This document shows positions 53,301 through 63,507 of a stretch of DNA of 64,000 nucleotides, piece by piece (the stretch's first letter is position 1; each line of letters begins with the position of its first letter). The translations under genes were made by a program, and so were the position numbers. Location: assembly GCA_964592425.1 (NCBI GenBank), contig CAZQCG010000001.1, positions 1-64,000 on the forward strand. Reading direction: 5' to 3'. The notes below the pieces were generated by a model. That model was not told the DNA's origin. It did not search any database and saw only the letters and a list, made by a program, of their open reading frames with translations. The stretch is from Viridilinea sp964592425 (GTDB lineage: Bacteria > Chloroflexota > Chloroflexia > Chloroflexales > Chloroflexaceae).

Positions 53301-56291
53301 ATGTACTCTCCTGGTTCGCCTCCACTGCTCAACCGGCTTGCGCCCGGCTTTGCCGTGCTTGTCGCCGGAGTTGGCATGCTCAGCTTGTTTGGCTGGGTGG
53401 CCGAGCAGGTCTGGCTGGCCCCATTCCAGCTTCCTCCAGGGGCGTTCTCGCCGATTGAGGCCATCCTGCTGCTTAGTGCTGCAGGTGCCCTGGTGAGCCC
53501 AACTGTACTGGCACGGCTCATCGGGGTGGGGCTGTTGCTGGCTGGTCTGGTAATGCTGGGGTACAGCTACGTTGATCCGGTTGGCATCCCGACCAGCCTG
53601 CTACCAGTGCCAGCTATGTCTATGCTCGTGAGCATCTACGGCCTGGGGCTCATCCTGCGTGACTGGAAAGCACCGCACGGAGCCTGGCTCGCCCAGATCT
53701 GCGCCCAGGTGATGACCATCATCGGCGGCTTTGGTCTGTTGGGTCAGCTTTCGATCAACTTCAACGGCGACAGACCACGCTTTGCTTCGGTCACCGGGAT
53801 GGCCCTGCATAGTATCGTGGGCACCCTGTTGCTTGGCCTCGGCCTGCTCGTCTCGCGGCCTAACGACGGCTTTATGGCTTTGCTTGGCAGCCAACGCCCG
53901 ACCGGACGCCTGCTGCGCCGCTTGCTCTGGGTCAGTCTGATGGTAAGCCTGCTGGTAGGTTTAGTCACCAACATCGTCTGGAGCAACGGGTTGCGCAGCA
54001 CAGGCATTGGCCTGATGGTTGCCCTGCTCGGTAACCTGCTCATTGCCTACCTGGCAACGGACGCCTATGATCGCGCCAATCGGGGGCTCCATATAGCTGA
54101 GGTACGGTTAACTCAACTCCAGACGGATCTTGAACGCCAGGTGGCTGAGCGGATTGCCGAACTGGACGAGCGTGAGGCGCAGATCCGCATCGTCAGTGAC
54201 AACCTGCCGGGTGCGATGATCTACCAGCTTACGATCGACCCCGACCTGCGCCCCCGCTTCACCTACCTCAGTGCCGGGGTCGAACAGGTATGGGGCGTCA
54301 GCCTGGAAGAGGCGCTGGTCAACCCGGGGCTGCTCTACGCAACCGTTGACCCGGAAGATCTCACGACCCTGCGCGAGCACGAGGCCCGCGCCCATGGCCA
54401 GAGTTCACTCTTTGACATTGAGGTGCGCAAACGCACGGTCGACGGCAAGCGACGCTGGAGCCATATGCGCTCGATTCCGCGCCGCCTGGCCGATGGACGG
54501 ATCATCTGGGACGGGATCGAGCTTGATATTACCCCTCAGAAAGAGGCCCAGGCCGCCCTTGAGCGCGACCGGCGCTACCAGGCCGCCCTCTTCGCCTCCT
54601 CACAGGCCCTCTTGCACCCGGCCCGAACCCAGGCTGAACGCGATGCGGCCTTATACCTTGTGCTTGAACAACTTCGTCTTGGCTCCGATGCCGACCGGGT
54701 CTTCCTGGTACAGATCCTGCACGACGCCCCATCCGAAGCGCAAGTGGCCTACTATGGGGATGTATGTGCGCCGGGTATTCCGCGTATTACCACAGGTACT
54801 TCTGTGCGAGCAATGCCCTTCAGTTCGCTGTCAAAACAGATTCTGGACAGCCTCACCAATGGCATACCCATCGCCACAAGTGCCGCCGAACTGAGCATAG
54901 CCGCACCCGAAGTTGCCGCCATCCTGCAGAGCCTGGACATCCAGGCAATCAATATGCTACCAGTACGCCAGGGCAGCCAGCTCTGGGGCGGCCTTGGATG
55001 TCATATCTGCACGGCACCACGGGTGTGGGAACCACAAGAGCTGCGGCTGATCCAGACCGTCGCCGAATTGATTGGTGCCGCCCTGCAACGCTGGGCCGAC
55101 GAGGACGAACTGCGCCGGCGTGAAGAACTGCTCACCACCCTCTTCGACCTGCTGCCGGTGGGCCTGGTCGTGGTTGACCAGACAGGGCAACCCATGCGGG
55201 TCAACCGTGCGATGACCCATATCGCCGAGCGCTGCCATGCTACTGTAGGGACAAGCCATTGTGAGAGCAAAATCTGTTCTCAGGACGGGCGGCCCTTTGA
55301 ACCAAGGGCGTGGCCAATCCTGCGGGCGATGGCTGGCGAGGTGGTGCGCGATAGTGAGATTGAACTACTCAGCCCGCAGGGCGAACAGATCTGGCTTAGT
55401 GCCAGTGCCGCACCCCTCCCCGCGACCGAAATGGGTGCCACGATGGTTGTGCTCGACATCACTGACCGTAGGCAGGCCGAACACGAACGCCTCACTCTCG
55501 AGCGCCGGCTGCTTGAGGCGCAACGTATGGAGAGCCTGGGCGTGCTGGCCGGCGGGGCAGCCCACGACTTCAATAACATCCTGACTGCGATTATGGGCCA
55601 CGCAGAACTGGCCTGCCTTGATGCACCGTCCGGCAGCGAGCTTGCCGCCAGCCTTGATGCGATCTTGCTTGGTGCCCGCCGAGCCGCCGATCTGACTACC
55701 CAGATGCTTGCCTACGCCGGGCGTGGGCGAACAGTGATCGAATATGTCAACCTGGAAGAGGTCGTGCTTGAACTGAGTGAACTGATCCGCGCCACCCTAC
55801 CCCGAGGGGTCAAGATCAGCTACAACCTGGCCCCTGGGCTGCCAGCGATTCTGGCTGACGGCACCCAGGTACGCCAGGTGCTGCTCAACCTGCTTACCAA
55901 CGCTGCCGAGTCGGTCGCGGTCAGTGGCAAGCCAGGCACGGTCAGCGTTCACACTGGGAGTTGCACCCTGAGCGATCAAGACCTGACCAGGGCTATCGTC
56001 AGCAGCGCCCGCCCGGGCCAGTTCGGCTTTCTGGAGGTGCGTGATACCGGCCATGGCATCGCCCAGGCCGACCTGCGGCGCATCTTCGAGCCCTTCTTCA
56101 GCACCAAATTTACCGGGCGTGGCCTGGGTCTGGCGGCAGTCCAGGGCATTGTGCGCGCCCAACACGGCAGCCTGATCGTCGAAAGTAGCCCAGGGGAAGG
56201 CGCATGCTTCCGCGTCTGCTTCCCCTGCGCTCCGCCCAATGAGCAGGTGATCGCCAAAGCGCAACTTGAAGCATTACCCGCTGTGCGCTAG
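53301..56291 (+). CDS. Membrane sensor histidine kinase (7TM-PAS-GAF-PAS-HisKA-HATPase)
   Basis: 996 residues. Seven or eight N-terminal helices (about 15-255) and a short coiled coil (LQTDLERQVAERIAELDEREAQI). A first PAS domain (about 290-400), a GAF-like domain (about 430-590), and a second PAS (about 605-720). The HisKA H-box is GGAAHDFNNILTAIMGHAELA, and the ATPase has NLLTNAAESV and DTGHGIAQADLRRIFEPFFSTKFTGRGLGLAAV. No receiver domain, so the partner regulator is separate; the receiver at 58526 is a candidate (inference). The ATG at 53301 has AAGGAG before it. Confidence 0.92.
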   Translation: MYSPGSPPLLNRLAPGFAVLVAGVGMLSLFGWVAEQVWLAPFQLPPGAFSPIEAILLLSAAGALVSPTVLARLIGVGLLLAGLVMLGYSYVDPVGIPTSLLPVPAMSMLVSIYGLGLILRDWKAPHGAWLAQICAQVMTIIGGFGLLGQLSINFNGDRPRFASVTGMALHSIVGTLLLGLGLLVSRPNDGFMALLGSQRPTGRLLRRLLWVSLMVSLLVGLVTNIVWSNGLRSTGIGLMVALLGNLLIAYLATDAYDRANRGLHIAEVRLTQLQTDLERQVAERIAELDEREAQIRIVSDNLPGAMIYQLTIDPDLRPRFTYLSAGVEQVWGVSLEEALVNPGLLYATVDPEDLTTLREHEARAHGQSSLFDIEVRKRTVDGKRRWSHMRSIPRRLADGRIIWDGIELDITPQKEAQAALERDRRYQAALFASSQALLHPARTQAERDAALYLVLEQLRLGSDADRVFLVQILHDAPSEAQVAYYGDVCAPGIPRITTGTSVRAMPFSSLSKQILDSLTNGIPIATSAAELSIAAPEVAAILQSLDIQAINMLPVRQGSQLWGGLGCHICTAPRVWEPQELRLIQTVAELIGAALQRWADEDELRRREELLTTLFDLLPVGLVVVDQTGQPMRVNRAMTHIAERCHATVGTSHCESKICSQDGRPFEPRAWPILRAMAGEVVRDSEIELLSPQGEQIWLSASAAPLPATEMGATMVVLDITDRRQAEHERLTLERRLLEAQRMESLGVLAGGAAHDFNNILTAIMGHAELACLDAPSGSELAASLDAILLGARRAADLTTQMLAYAGRGRTVIEYVNLEEVVLELSELIRATLPRGVKISYNLAPGLPAILADGTQVRQVLLNLLTNAAESVAVSGKPGTVSVHTGSCTLSDQDLTRAIVSSARPGQFGFLEVRDTGHGIAQADLRRIFEPFFSTKFTGRGLGLAAVQGIVRAQHGSLIVESSPGEGACFRVCFPCAPPNEQVIAKAQLEALPAVR

Positions 56292-56330
56292 AATGCGTAG
56301 AATATTCTGGTTTAACCAATTGAGGCCATT

Positions 56331-56492
56331 ATGAAACGTACCCTGCTGCTCCTGCTCCTGGCAACTACTGCCATCGGCTACATCGTAACGCTGCGCAAAC
56401 AGCTTGAGTCTGCCCGCCTGCGCGGCGATATGTATCGCGACATTTCCGCTCGCCTTGATCGCCGAGTTGCCGAGCTTACGGCACAGCAGTAA
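56331..56492 (+). CDS. 53-residue single-pass membrane peptide
   Basis: Starts MKRTLLLLLLATTAIGYIV, giving one hydrophobic helix (about 4-19), then a charged helix: QLESARLRGDMYRDISARLDRRVAELTAQQ. That tail has heptad-like spacing and could form a coiled coil. GAGGCC precedes the ATG. It lies 40 bases after the kinase and 15 before the GNAT gene, so it may be cotranscribed. Not recognised; it looks real from start context and composition. Confidence 0.6.
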   Translation: MKRTLLLLLLATTAIGYIVTLRKQLESARLRGDMYRDISARLDRRVAELTAQQ

Positions 56493-56506
56493 ACCACCCA
56501 CCAGCT

Positions 56507-57184
56507 ATGACTGCCTCCTCACAATTCTTCCGCCACGCGCTGATCGGCAACCCTGCCCGTCCGCTGACATCAGCCGTGTCAGTCACGATCCGGCCAGCGC
56601 GCATGGGGGATACCGAGCGCATCCTGAGCCTTCACGCTGAGGCCTTCGCCGACAAGTTCGGGGCAGCCTTTGGTGATGCCATTGACCGCGGTGTCGTCGC
56701 CCTCGCCGAAACGTGGCGGCGTCAGGGTCCTTTTGCCCTGCGTGGCATGTTTGTCGCTGAACACGAGGGGAGCGTGATCGGCACAACGACCGTGCGCACC
56801 TGGGATATGCGCAACGATGATGGGAGTGCCGCCGAGATCGCCTTCCACGAGACACTCGGCCTCTGGCGGGCAACACGCTCGCTCTTCACGCTCTCGCTGC
56901 TCGATCACCATATCGCCCACCACGAGGGCTTCATCACCGATGTAGCAGTCCTGGAACCCTACCGACGCGGCGGAGTGGCGCGTGCACTGATGCAACGCGC
57001 CGAAGAGGAAGCCCTGCTACGCAACAAACGTTTCCTTGGGCTCTACGTCAGCGCCCGCAACGAGGGTGCCCGTGTGCTCTATCGCAGCCTCGGCTTCTAC
57101 GAGGCCCGTGTCCGGCGCTCACTGCTGGCCTGGCTCTTCTTTGGCCAGGGGCGCTGGTACTATATGCGCAAGGATCTCGACTGA
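56507..57184 (+). CDS. GNAT-family N-acetyltransferase
   Basis: 225 residues. An N-terminal ~30-residue extension and then a GNAT fold: TIRPARMGDTERILSLHAEAF at the start, FITDVAVLEPYRRGGVARALMQRAEEEALL (the acetyl-CoA pyrophosphate motif R/Q-x-x-G-x-G/A reads RRGGVA) and LGLYVSARNEGARVLYRSLGFYEARVRR. The C-terminus is Trp/Tyr-rich (LLAWLFFGQGRWYYMRKDL). Substrate unknown. Starts 14 bases after the 53-residue membrane peptide and is probably cotranscribed with the kinase unit. Confidence 0.88.
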   Translation: MTASSQFFRHALIGNPARPLTSAVSVTIRPARMGDTERILSLHAEAFADKFGAAFGDAIDRGVVALAETWRRQGPFALRGMFVAEHEGSVIGTTTVRTWDMRNDDGSAAEIAFHETLGLWRATRSLFTLSLLDHHIAHHEGFITDVAVLEPYRRGGVARALMQRAEEEALLRNKRFLGLYVSARNEGARVLYRSLGFYEARVRRSLLAWLFFGQGRWYYMRKDLD

Positions 57185-57229
57185 ATAAGCTGCGGCAATG
57201 CCCACGCCGCACAGAGAGGCAAGACAACG

Positions 57230-58492
<1,263 letters not shown>

Positions 58493-58525
58493 GACAGTAG
58501 TCGTGGTAGACGGAAAGGATGCGCC

Positions 58526-58921
58526 TTGCAGATCGTGCTGGTAGACGACAACCCACTGATGCAGCAGGTAATCAGTCGTTTTCTGATCAGCCAGGGCTAT
58601 CAGGTGACGGCAATGGCCAGCGCCACCGAGGTGCTGCAAACAATCGAGCCGCAGACCTGCCGCCTGCTGTTGATCGATATGCGCCTGCCAGATCAGGACG
58701 GCCCCGATCTGCTCAGCGCGTTACGTCGCATACCTGACATGGCCACCTGTCCCGCCATCGCCGTCAGTGGCCTTGGTGAACCAGATCGACCTCGTACGGT
58801 CAGCGCTGGCTTTGATGCCTTCCTGATCAAGCCAATTGATCTGGACGAATTGCTGGCGCTTGTGCGTCGTCATGTTGACGCTGATGTTGATACGGAGATG
58901 GTACGCGCATGGAACGGCTGA
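58526..58921 (+). CDS. Stand-alone response regulator receiver
   Basis: 131 residues, one receiver domain only. The acidic pair is VDDN at the start (QIVLVDDNPLMQQVI), the phospho-Asp lies in LLLIDMRLPDQDG, Ser/Thr in AIAVSG and Lys in AFLIKPID. The start is TTG at 58526, with AAGGA 7 bases upstream. The stop lies inside the next gene (13-bp overlap), so it is coupled to the HAD phosphatase. Might take phosphate from the kinase encoded at 53301. Confidence 0.85.
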   Translation: MQIVLVDDNPLMQQVISRFLISQGYQVTAMASATEVLQTIEPQTCRLLLIDMRLPDQDGPDLLSALRRIPDMATCPAIAVSGLGEPDRPRTVSAGFDAFLIKPIDLDELLALVRRHVDADVDTEMVRAWNG

Positions 58922-59604
58922 TCCTGTGGGATCTTGATGGCACGCTGCTCAGTACCGATGGGATTGCTGCGGCCGCCATGCGCGCAGCGCTGCGCGAGGT
59001 GGTTGGCCCAGACATTCCCGTCGCACGCACCGCCTACGCTGGCAAGACCGACTGGCAGATCATCCGTGATAGCCTGCCTGACCTGCCCCTTGCGACGATC
59101 AGCGAACGCCTGCATGAGTTTAAGGCAGCCTACCTGAGCCGACTCGAAGGTCAGCAGGTCAGCCTGGCGGCCCGCTCCCAGGTTTATCCAGGGGTGGTTG
59201 CAATTCTCGAAGCCCTGGGGGCAACTGCTTACCAGGCCCCGTTGACCGGCAACATCGCCGCTGCGGCACGGCTCAAATTGGCCAGTGTGAACCTACTGCA
59301 CCTGCTCGATCTGGAGGCAGGTGCCTATGGTGATGACCATTACCACCGCCCCGAGTTGGTGCCGATCGCCGTCCGGCGGGCCGAGGCCCGCTATGGACAG
59401 ACCTTCAGCGGATCGCAGATCGTCGTCGTGGGTGACACCCCCCACGACATTGCCTGTGGCCGAGCCAACGGTGCCCGCACCGTCGCCGTAGCCACGGGTC
59501 CCTTTGACCTCGACAGCTTGATCGCCGAAGGCCCGGATGTTGCCCTGAGCGACCTGCGTGATACGAACGCCGCCATCGCCGCCGTGTTGGGGGGTGTAAG
59601 GTAG
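58909..59604 (+). CDS. HAD-superfamily hydrolase (phosphoglycolate phosphatase-like)
   Basis: 231 residues. HAD motifs: motif I LILWDLDGTLLSTDG (nucleophile and acid Asp), motif II as the Thr in PLTGNIAAAA, and motif IV GDTPHDIACG with catalytic acidic residues. A C1 cap sits between motifs I and II (about 18-90). Probably hydrolyses a small phosphoester. The ATG lies 13 bases before the upstream receiver stop, so they are translationally coupled. Confidence 0.9.
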   Translation: MERLILWDLDGTLLSTDGIAAAAMRAALREVVGPDIPVARTAYAGKTDWQIIRDSLPDLPLATISERLHEFKAAYLSRLEGQQVSLAARSQVYPGVVAILEALGATAYQAPLTGNIAAAARLKLASVNLLHLLDLEAGAYGDDHYHRPELVPIAVRRAEARYGQTFSGSQIVVVGDTPHDIACGRANGARTVAVATGPFDLDSLIAEGPDVALSDLRDTNAAIAAVLGGVR

Positions 59605-59607
59605 CCG

Positions 59608-59636
59608 CCCTCACAGGTCTGTGAAACCTGTGAGGG
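59608..59636. terminator. Convergent hairpin (HAD gene / TIR-WD40)
   Basis: CCCTCACAGGT, loop CTGTGAA, ACCTGTGAGGG: a perfect 11-bp stem that lies between the facing stops of the two genes. It also ends with TTCT on the plus strand. Confidence 0.6.
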
Positions 59637-59643
59637 CTTCTGC

Positions 59644-61935
59644 TCATACTCGCCAGAACCGTACCGTCCCATCGGCTGAACCGCTCACCAGCATGCCTGG
59701 CTCTGATCCGTAGAGGAGGTGCTCCACGGCGCCGGCGTGACCACTGAGTGTCGTTGGCGCACGGCGGCGAGCAGCGCTGCCAAGGGGCCAGATTTTGATC
59801 ATGCCCAGACTATCGCCGCCGGCGAGGCTGCGTCCATCGCGAGCAAAGGCCAGGCTGGTGATTGGCTGGCTGCTGCACTCCCAGGCGCCCCGTTGCACCC
59901 CGTCACGGGTCTGCCAGAACCTGATCGTTCCGTTCTCTCCACCGGCAGCTAATAATTCACCGTCACGGCTAAAGGCCAGACTACGGGCGCGCCCCGCAGC
60001 GAGTTGCAGCATCAGGGCCGGCTCGGCCCGATCATCGGCGAGGTCCTTCAGCCACCACAGCCTGATTGGCCCCTCGTCTGAGGCCACCGCGATGGCCAGG
60101 TGCCCAAAGACGATCTGCCGCGGGTGCCCGCGCAGGCCACGCAAGACGCGCCAGAACTGGCCGCCTGCCCGCTCGCCTGAGCCTGAGAGCCGCCAGAGCT
60201 GTACGGTGCCTTCACTGTCGCTACAGGCCAGTAATTGCCCGTCAGGAGTGAGGCCGACTGCCTGGAGTGCGCCGTGGGTCTGCATCACAATCCGTGACTC
60301 GCCGCTAGCAGTACGGCAGGCGCGGATTGTACGATCACGCCCAGCGCTGATCAGTACGTCGTCATTGGTGAAGGCTGCGCTGATCACCGCTGCCCGATGC
60401 TCGCTCTGGCGCAACTGCAGGCCGCCCTGCTCATCGGTACGGTGGACGGCGACACCTCCGTCACTGCCACAGATTGCCAGTAATGTCCCGTCCTCATTCA
60501 AGGCCAGGCTGCTCACACGCCCACTCAGCAGGCGGAGGGCTGCTGTCTGGGTGTCCTCATGTACATGCCAGGCCAGCAAGCGGTCGTCCTCAGCCACCGT
60601 GGCCAGCCGATCACCGGCCGGGTTGAAGGCCAGCCCGGTCACCGGGCCGCCGTGGGCGCGCACTGCCCGCAGCAAGCTCCCATCGGCGCGTCGCCAGAGC
60701 CGCAGTCCATGGTCGGTGGAGCCGGTGGCCACGAGCGTGCTGTCAGGGCTGAAGGCCAGTGCCTCGACCGCCCCTTCGTGGCCCTCAAGGGTTACCTGGG
60801 TACGCCATGTGCGGGTGTCCCAGAGCCGTACCTGACGCCCGCGTGAGCCTGCAGCAAGGCTCAGGCCGTCGGGGCTGAAGGCCAGGCACTCCACTGTGCC
60901 GCCGTGATTGCCCAGCGTTTGCAGACGAGCACGATCAAGGGTGCGCCAGACCCGCACGTTGCGGTCGGCGCTGCCGGCCGCCAGCAGGCTTCCATCAGGG
61001 CTGAAGGCCACACTGGTGATCCTATCGCTATGTTCGGCCAGAATGGCGAGTGGTGCCGGCGCATGCCCATCCTCATGCACCCGCCAGAGGCGCACTGTGC
61101 GATCATGGCTGCACGAGGCCAGGTTACGCCCGTCGGGTGCAAAGGCCAGCCCACTGACCGTTGCCGTATGGCCTGTGCAGAAGCCCAGCAGCACACCTTC
61201 GGCAAGATCCCAGAGGGCGATCTCACTGCCACTCGCCAGGGCCAGCAAGCGTGTGGTTGGGCTCAGGGCTGCGCAGCGAGTTGGACAGTCGATGGCCCAG
61301 CGGGGCGGGCCACCATTCAGCGCAACCAGTACCGGTCCTCCTCCCGAGATCACCAGGATATGCTGATCATCAACAAAACAGACCCCCCGCGCCACTCCGC
61401 GCCCAAGGCGTCGTACTAAGCCCTGGCGCTCAAGCCGCGGCAGGGTCAAGCCGCCTTCAAGCAACAGGGCTGGTGGGGTGGGCTGTGCAGCCGGTGGCGG
61501 CGGGGCTGGTGGCGGCATCAACTCGGCGGCGTGGCTCTGTAACCTGCTCAACAGACGCTCATAGCCACTTGCGCTGAAGAGATCAAGCACATGGGCCTGC
61601 TGCAAACCCGACGGCAGATCACAGCTCGTCAGGCGCAACGCCATCGTCAGCCTTCCTGTTGAGGGTGTGAGCTTCAGCAACTCGATCAACTGCTCTAGGG
61701 TCGGCGTCGGGACACCGCCAGGCAAGGCGCGCCGCGAAAGGCAGATCAGCACCACCCCTACCTGGCGCAGCTGCTCACGCAGCGCGGTCGGCGTCGCGCT
61801 GTGATCGGCTGCCAGCGTCACCGCAAGTCCATCAGCCTGGAGGCGCTGAGTGATACCGCGCACAGCTGGCAGATCCTCACTGGCACAGCCGATCAACACC
61901 GTGAACGGGCGAGCAGCACCGCTGCTGGTCTGCAT
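59644..61935 (-). CDS. TIR-domain protein with 14 WD40 blades
   Basis: 763 residues. A TIR-like domain (about 8-130): FTVLIGCASEDLPAVRG, VGVVLICLSRRAL, CDLPSGLQQAHVLDLFSASGYERLLSRL; the usual catalytic-Glu region is not clear. A Pro-rich linker follows, then about 14 WD40 repeats (about 160-763), enough for two seven-bladed propellers, with typical units such as GHEGAVEALAFSPD ... VRLW. TIR-WD40 proteins are frequent in Chloroflexota and cyanobacteria; TIR domains elsewhere hydrolyse NAD+ or act as adaptors. GGAGGG precedes the ATG at 61935. Function unknown; a surveillance or scaffold role is inference. Confidence 0.82.
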   Translation of the reverse strand: MQTSSGAARPFTVLIGCASEDLPAVRGITQRLQADGLAVTLAADHSATPTALREQLRQVGVVLICLSRRALPGGVPTPTLEQLIELLKLTPSTGRLTMALRLTSCDLPSGLQQAHVLDLFSASGYERLLSRLQSHAAELMPPPAPPPPAAQPTPPALLLEGGLTLPRLERQGLVRRLGRGVARGVCFVDDQHILVISGGGPVLVALNGGPPRWAIDCPTRCAALSPTTRLLALASGSEIALWDLAEGVLLGFCTGHTATVSGLAFAPDGRNLASCSHDRTVRLWRVHEDGHAPAPLAILAEHSDRITSVAFSPDGSLLAAGSADRNVRVWRTLDRARLQTLGNHGGTVECLAFSPDGLSLAAGSRGRQVRLWDTRTWRTQVTLEGHEGAVEALAFSPDSTLVATGSTDHGLRLWRRADGSLLRAVRAHGGPVTGLAFNPAGDRLATVAEDDRLLAWHVHEDTQTAALRLLSGRVSSLALNEDGTLLAICGSDGGVAVHRTDEQGGLQLRQSEHRAAVISAAFTNDDVLISAGRDRTIRACRTASGESRIVMQTHGALQAVGLTPDGQLLACSDSEGTVQLWRLSGSGERAGGQFWRVLRGLRGHPRQIVFGHLAIAVASDEGPIRLWWLKDLADDRAEPALMLQLAAGRARSLAFSRDGELLAAGGENGTIRFWQTRDGVQRGAWECSSQPITSLAFARDGRSLAGGDSLGMIKIWPLGSAARRRAPTTLSGHAGAVEHLLYGSEPGMLVSGSADGTVRFWRV

Positions 61936-61992
61936 AGAGGCCCTCCGCGCACATCGCGGTGAAGCTGGAGTGTAGCATCCGGGAAGCTGAGC

Positions 61993-62035
61993 ATCCAGTA
62001 TAGCATGAGCCGTATCTGACCGTGTTATACTGGAT
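61993..62035. promoter_or_regulatory. Inverted repeat with divergent extended -10 elements
   Basis: ATCCAGTATA (about 61993-62003) and TATACTGGAT (about 62026-62035) are inverted. On the minus strand this gives TGC-TATACT before TIR-WD40 and on the plus strand TGT-TATACT before the thioesterase. Could be divergent promoters with a shared operator. Confidence 0.4.
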
Positions 62036-62128
62036 CCAACGACCTTTGCAGGTGAGTTGTCGGTGCGTCTCTGGTCGCTCATTACCGTACGCCCTACGAC
62101 TCGCTTCAACTCTCCAAGGAGCGCGCTC

Positions 62129-62659
62129 ATGGAGGTTATGGATAGCCATCCCTTTCGCACCCTCTCGATGTCAGTGCTCATGACCCCGGATACTGCCAAT
62201 TTCGCTGGCAATGTTCATGGTGGTCACATCCTCAGGCTGCTCGATCAGGTTGCCTTCGCCTGCGCCTCGCGCTACTCTGGTTCCTACGTTGTCACCATTT
62301 CGGTAGACCAGGTCGCCTTTCATGAGCGGATCCATGTGGGTGAACTGGTGAATTTTCATGCATCGGTCAACTATACCGGCAAAACTTCGATGGAGATCGG
62401 CATCCGCGTGGTCGCCGAGAACATCACCGGGCGCACCCAGCGCCATGTACTCACCTGCTACTTCACTATGATCGCCGTCGACTCAAATGGTCACCCCCGT
62501 CCGGTCATCCCGGTGCCGGTGATCACTCCTGAAGAGCGCCGTCGCTGGGCGGCGGCCAAGCTGCGCCGTGAGCTACGCAAAGAGATCGAAGCACGTAGCC
62601 TTGAGATCCGCCAGCACCCCGAAGAGATTCTTGCTGAAATGGATGGCGAGCCGCATTAG
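62129..62659 (+). CDS. Acyl-CoA thioesterase (hotdog fold, YciA-like)
   Basis: 176 residues. The hotdog domain (about 8-125) has the family pattern VLMTPDTANFAGNVHGGHILRLLDQVAFACASRYSGSYVVTISVDQVAFHERIHVGELV, with the catalytic Asp in DxAN, GG and the helix, as in YciA/BACH thioesterases. A C-terminal charged helix follows (RRRWAAAKLRRELRKEIEARSLEIRQ). The ATG at 62129 is preceded by AAGGAG at 7 bases; the longer upstream frame is rejected. Hydrolyses acyl-CoA to acid and CoA. Confidence 0.92.
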   Translation: MEVMDSHPFRTLSMSVLMTPDTANFAGNVHGGHILRLLDQVAFACASRYSGSYVVTISVDQVAFHERIHVGELVNFHASVNYTGKTSMEIGIRVVAENITGRTQRHVLTCYFTMIAVDSNGHPRPVIPVPVITPEERRRWAAAKLRRELRKEIEARSLEIRQHPEEILAEMDGEPH

Positions 62660-62681
62660 ATGGAAGCACAATAAGCAAACA

Positions 62682-62710
62682 GTGAGGGGTGCAGTAAAAT
62701 ACTGCACCCC
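62682..62710. terminator. Hairpin between thioesterase and tRNA
   Basis: GAGGGGTGCAGTA, loop AAA, TACTGCACCCCTC: a perfect 13-bp stem between the thioesterase stop and the convergent tRNA-Met gene. Confidence 0.65.
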
Positions 62711-62722
62711 TCGTGATTCTCT

Positions 62723-62797
62723 TGGTAGCGGCGGCAGGATTCGAACCTGCGACCTTCGGGTTATGAGCCCGACGAGCTGCCACTGCTCCACGCCGCG
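62723..62797 (-). tRNA. Initiator tRNA-Met (CAT)
   Basis: Read on the minus strand, the gene begins CGCGGCGTGGAGCAG and ends CGCCGCTACCA with CCA encoded. The anticodon loop is CTCATAA inside a stem TCGGG/CCCGA, with the three G-C pairs of initiator tRNA. The first acceptor pair is a mismatch (C1 opposite T72; E. coli has C1-A72). The T arm GCAGGTTCGAATCCTGC is standard. The acceptor mismatch plus GGG/CCC stem identify it as tRNA-fMet rather than elongator Met. Confidence 0.93.
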
Positions 62798-62869
62798 TCG
62801 CTCCTACACCTATTGTAGCAGAGCGTCTAGCACGATGTCAAGGCATTTTGGCGTGGATGCTCGAAACTG

Positions 62870-63475
62870 TCACTCTGGCGCTTCCTCGGCCAGCGCTGTC
62901 GCGACGGCGCGGTGAACGACGGCGCGAAACCTTCCCCAGCTATGCCAGTCGCCAGCGATCTCCCCGTCATAGCGGGCCTCGAGCGTATCAAGCTGCCTGG
63001 CCAGATCAAGCAGACCGGGTAGGTCTACCTCACCATAGGCTTCAAGCTGTTCGTCCGGGTCAGACGCACCGAGCGTTCCACCAAGCTCGTCGAGCAGAAA
63101 GGCGAAGCTGTAGAAAGCGTAATCACCGGGTGGTGTCTCAGGCGTATGGTAGCTGATCTGGGCCAGAAAGCGGCGCAGAGCCACCTCCAGCCCGGTCTCC
63201 TCGGCCACTTCACGCAACAAGGCCGCCTCAATCCCTTCGCCATGCATAATCCCGCCCGTTGGCAGGCGCATCACCCCTGGCGGGTAGATCGTCTTGCGCA
63301 TTGTCAGTAGATGGCCACTGGGTCGCCGGATGACCATACAGACCTCGCCCACCCGATCGGACTTGCTCAACGGGTCAAAGGCTGCATCGAGAAGGGATGC
63401 CTCAATCTGCGCCGGGACTCCGTAGCGCCCGGCCAGAGTGAGCGCTTCAGCGGCCAGGCTTGCGGGGATCTGCAT
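62870..63475 (-). CDS. NUDIX hydrolase
   Basis: 201 residues. An N-terminal extension of about 50 residues, then a NUDIX fold with the complete box GGIMHGEGIEAALLREVAEETGLE (GX5EX7REUXEEXGU). The flanking MRKTIYPPGVMRLPT and the Trp-rich C-terminus (GDWHSWGRFRAVVHRAVA) are unusual. Cleaves a nucleoside diphosphate-X substrate, identity unknown. GAGGAG precedes the ATG at 63475 by 8 bases; the TTG three bases earlier is not needed. Confidence 0.9.
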   Translation of the reverse strand: MQIPASLAAEALTLAGRYGVPAQIEASLLDAAFDPLSKSDRVGEVCMVIRRPSGHLLTMRKTIYPPGVMRLPTGGIMHGEGIEAALLREVAEETGLEVALRRFLAQISYHTPETPPGDYAFYSFAFLLDELGGTLGASDPDEQLEAYGEVDLPGLLDLARQLDTLEARYDGEIAGDWHSWGRFRAVVHRAVATALAEEAPE

Positions 63476-63507
63476 CAAGACACTCCTCTCTATGCAGCGT
63501 GGGCGGG

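Noticed and set aside
59795..60835. 346-codon plus-strand open frame opposite TIR-WD40
   Set aside because: Pro/Arg/Ser-rich translation without motifs, while the opposite strand has 14 WD40 units.
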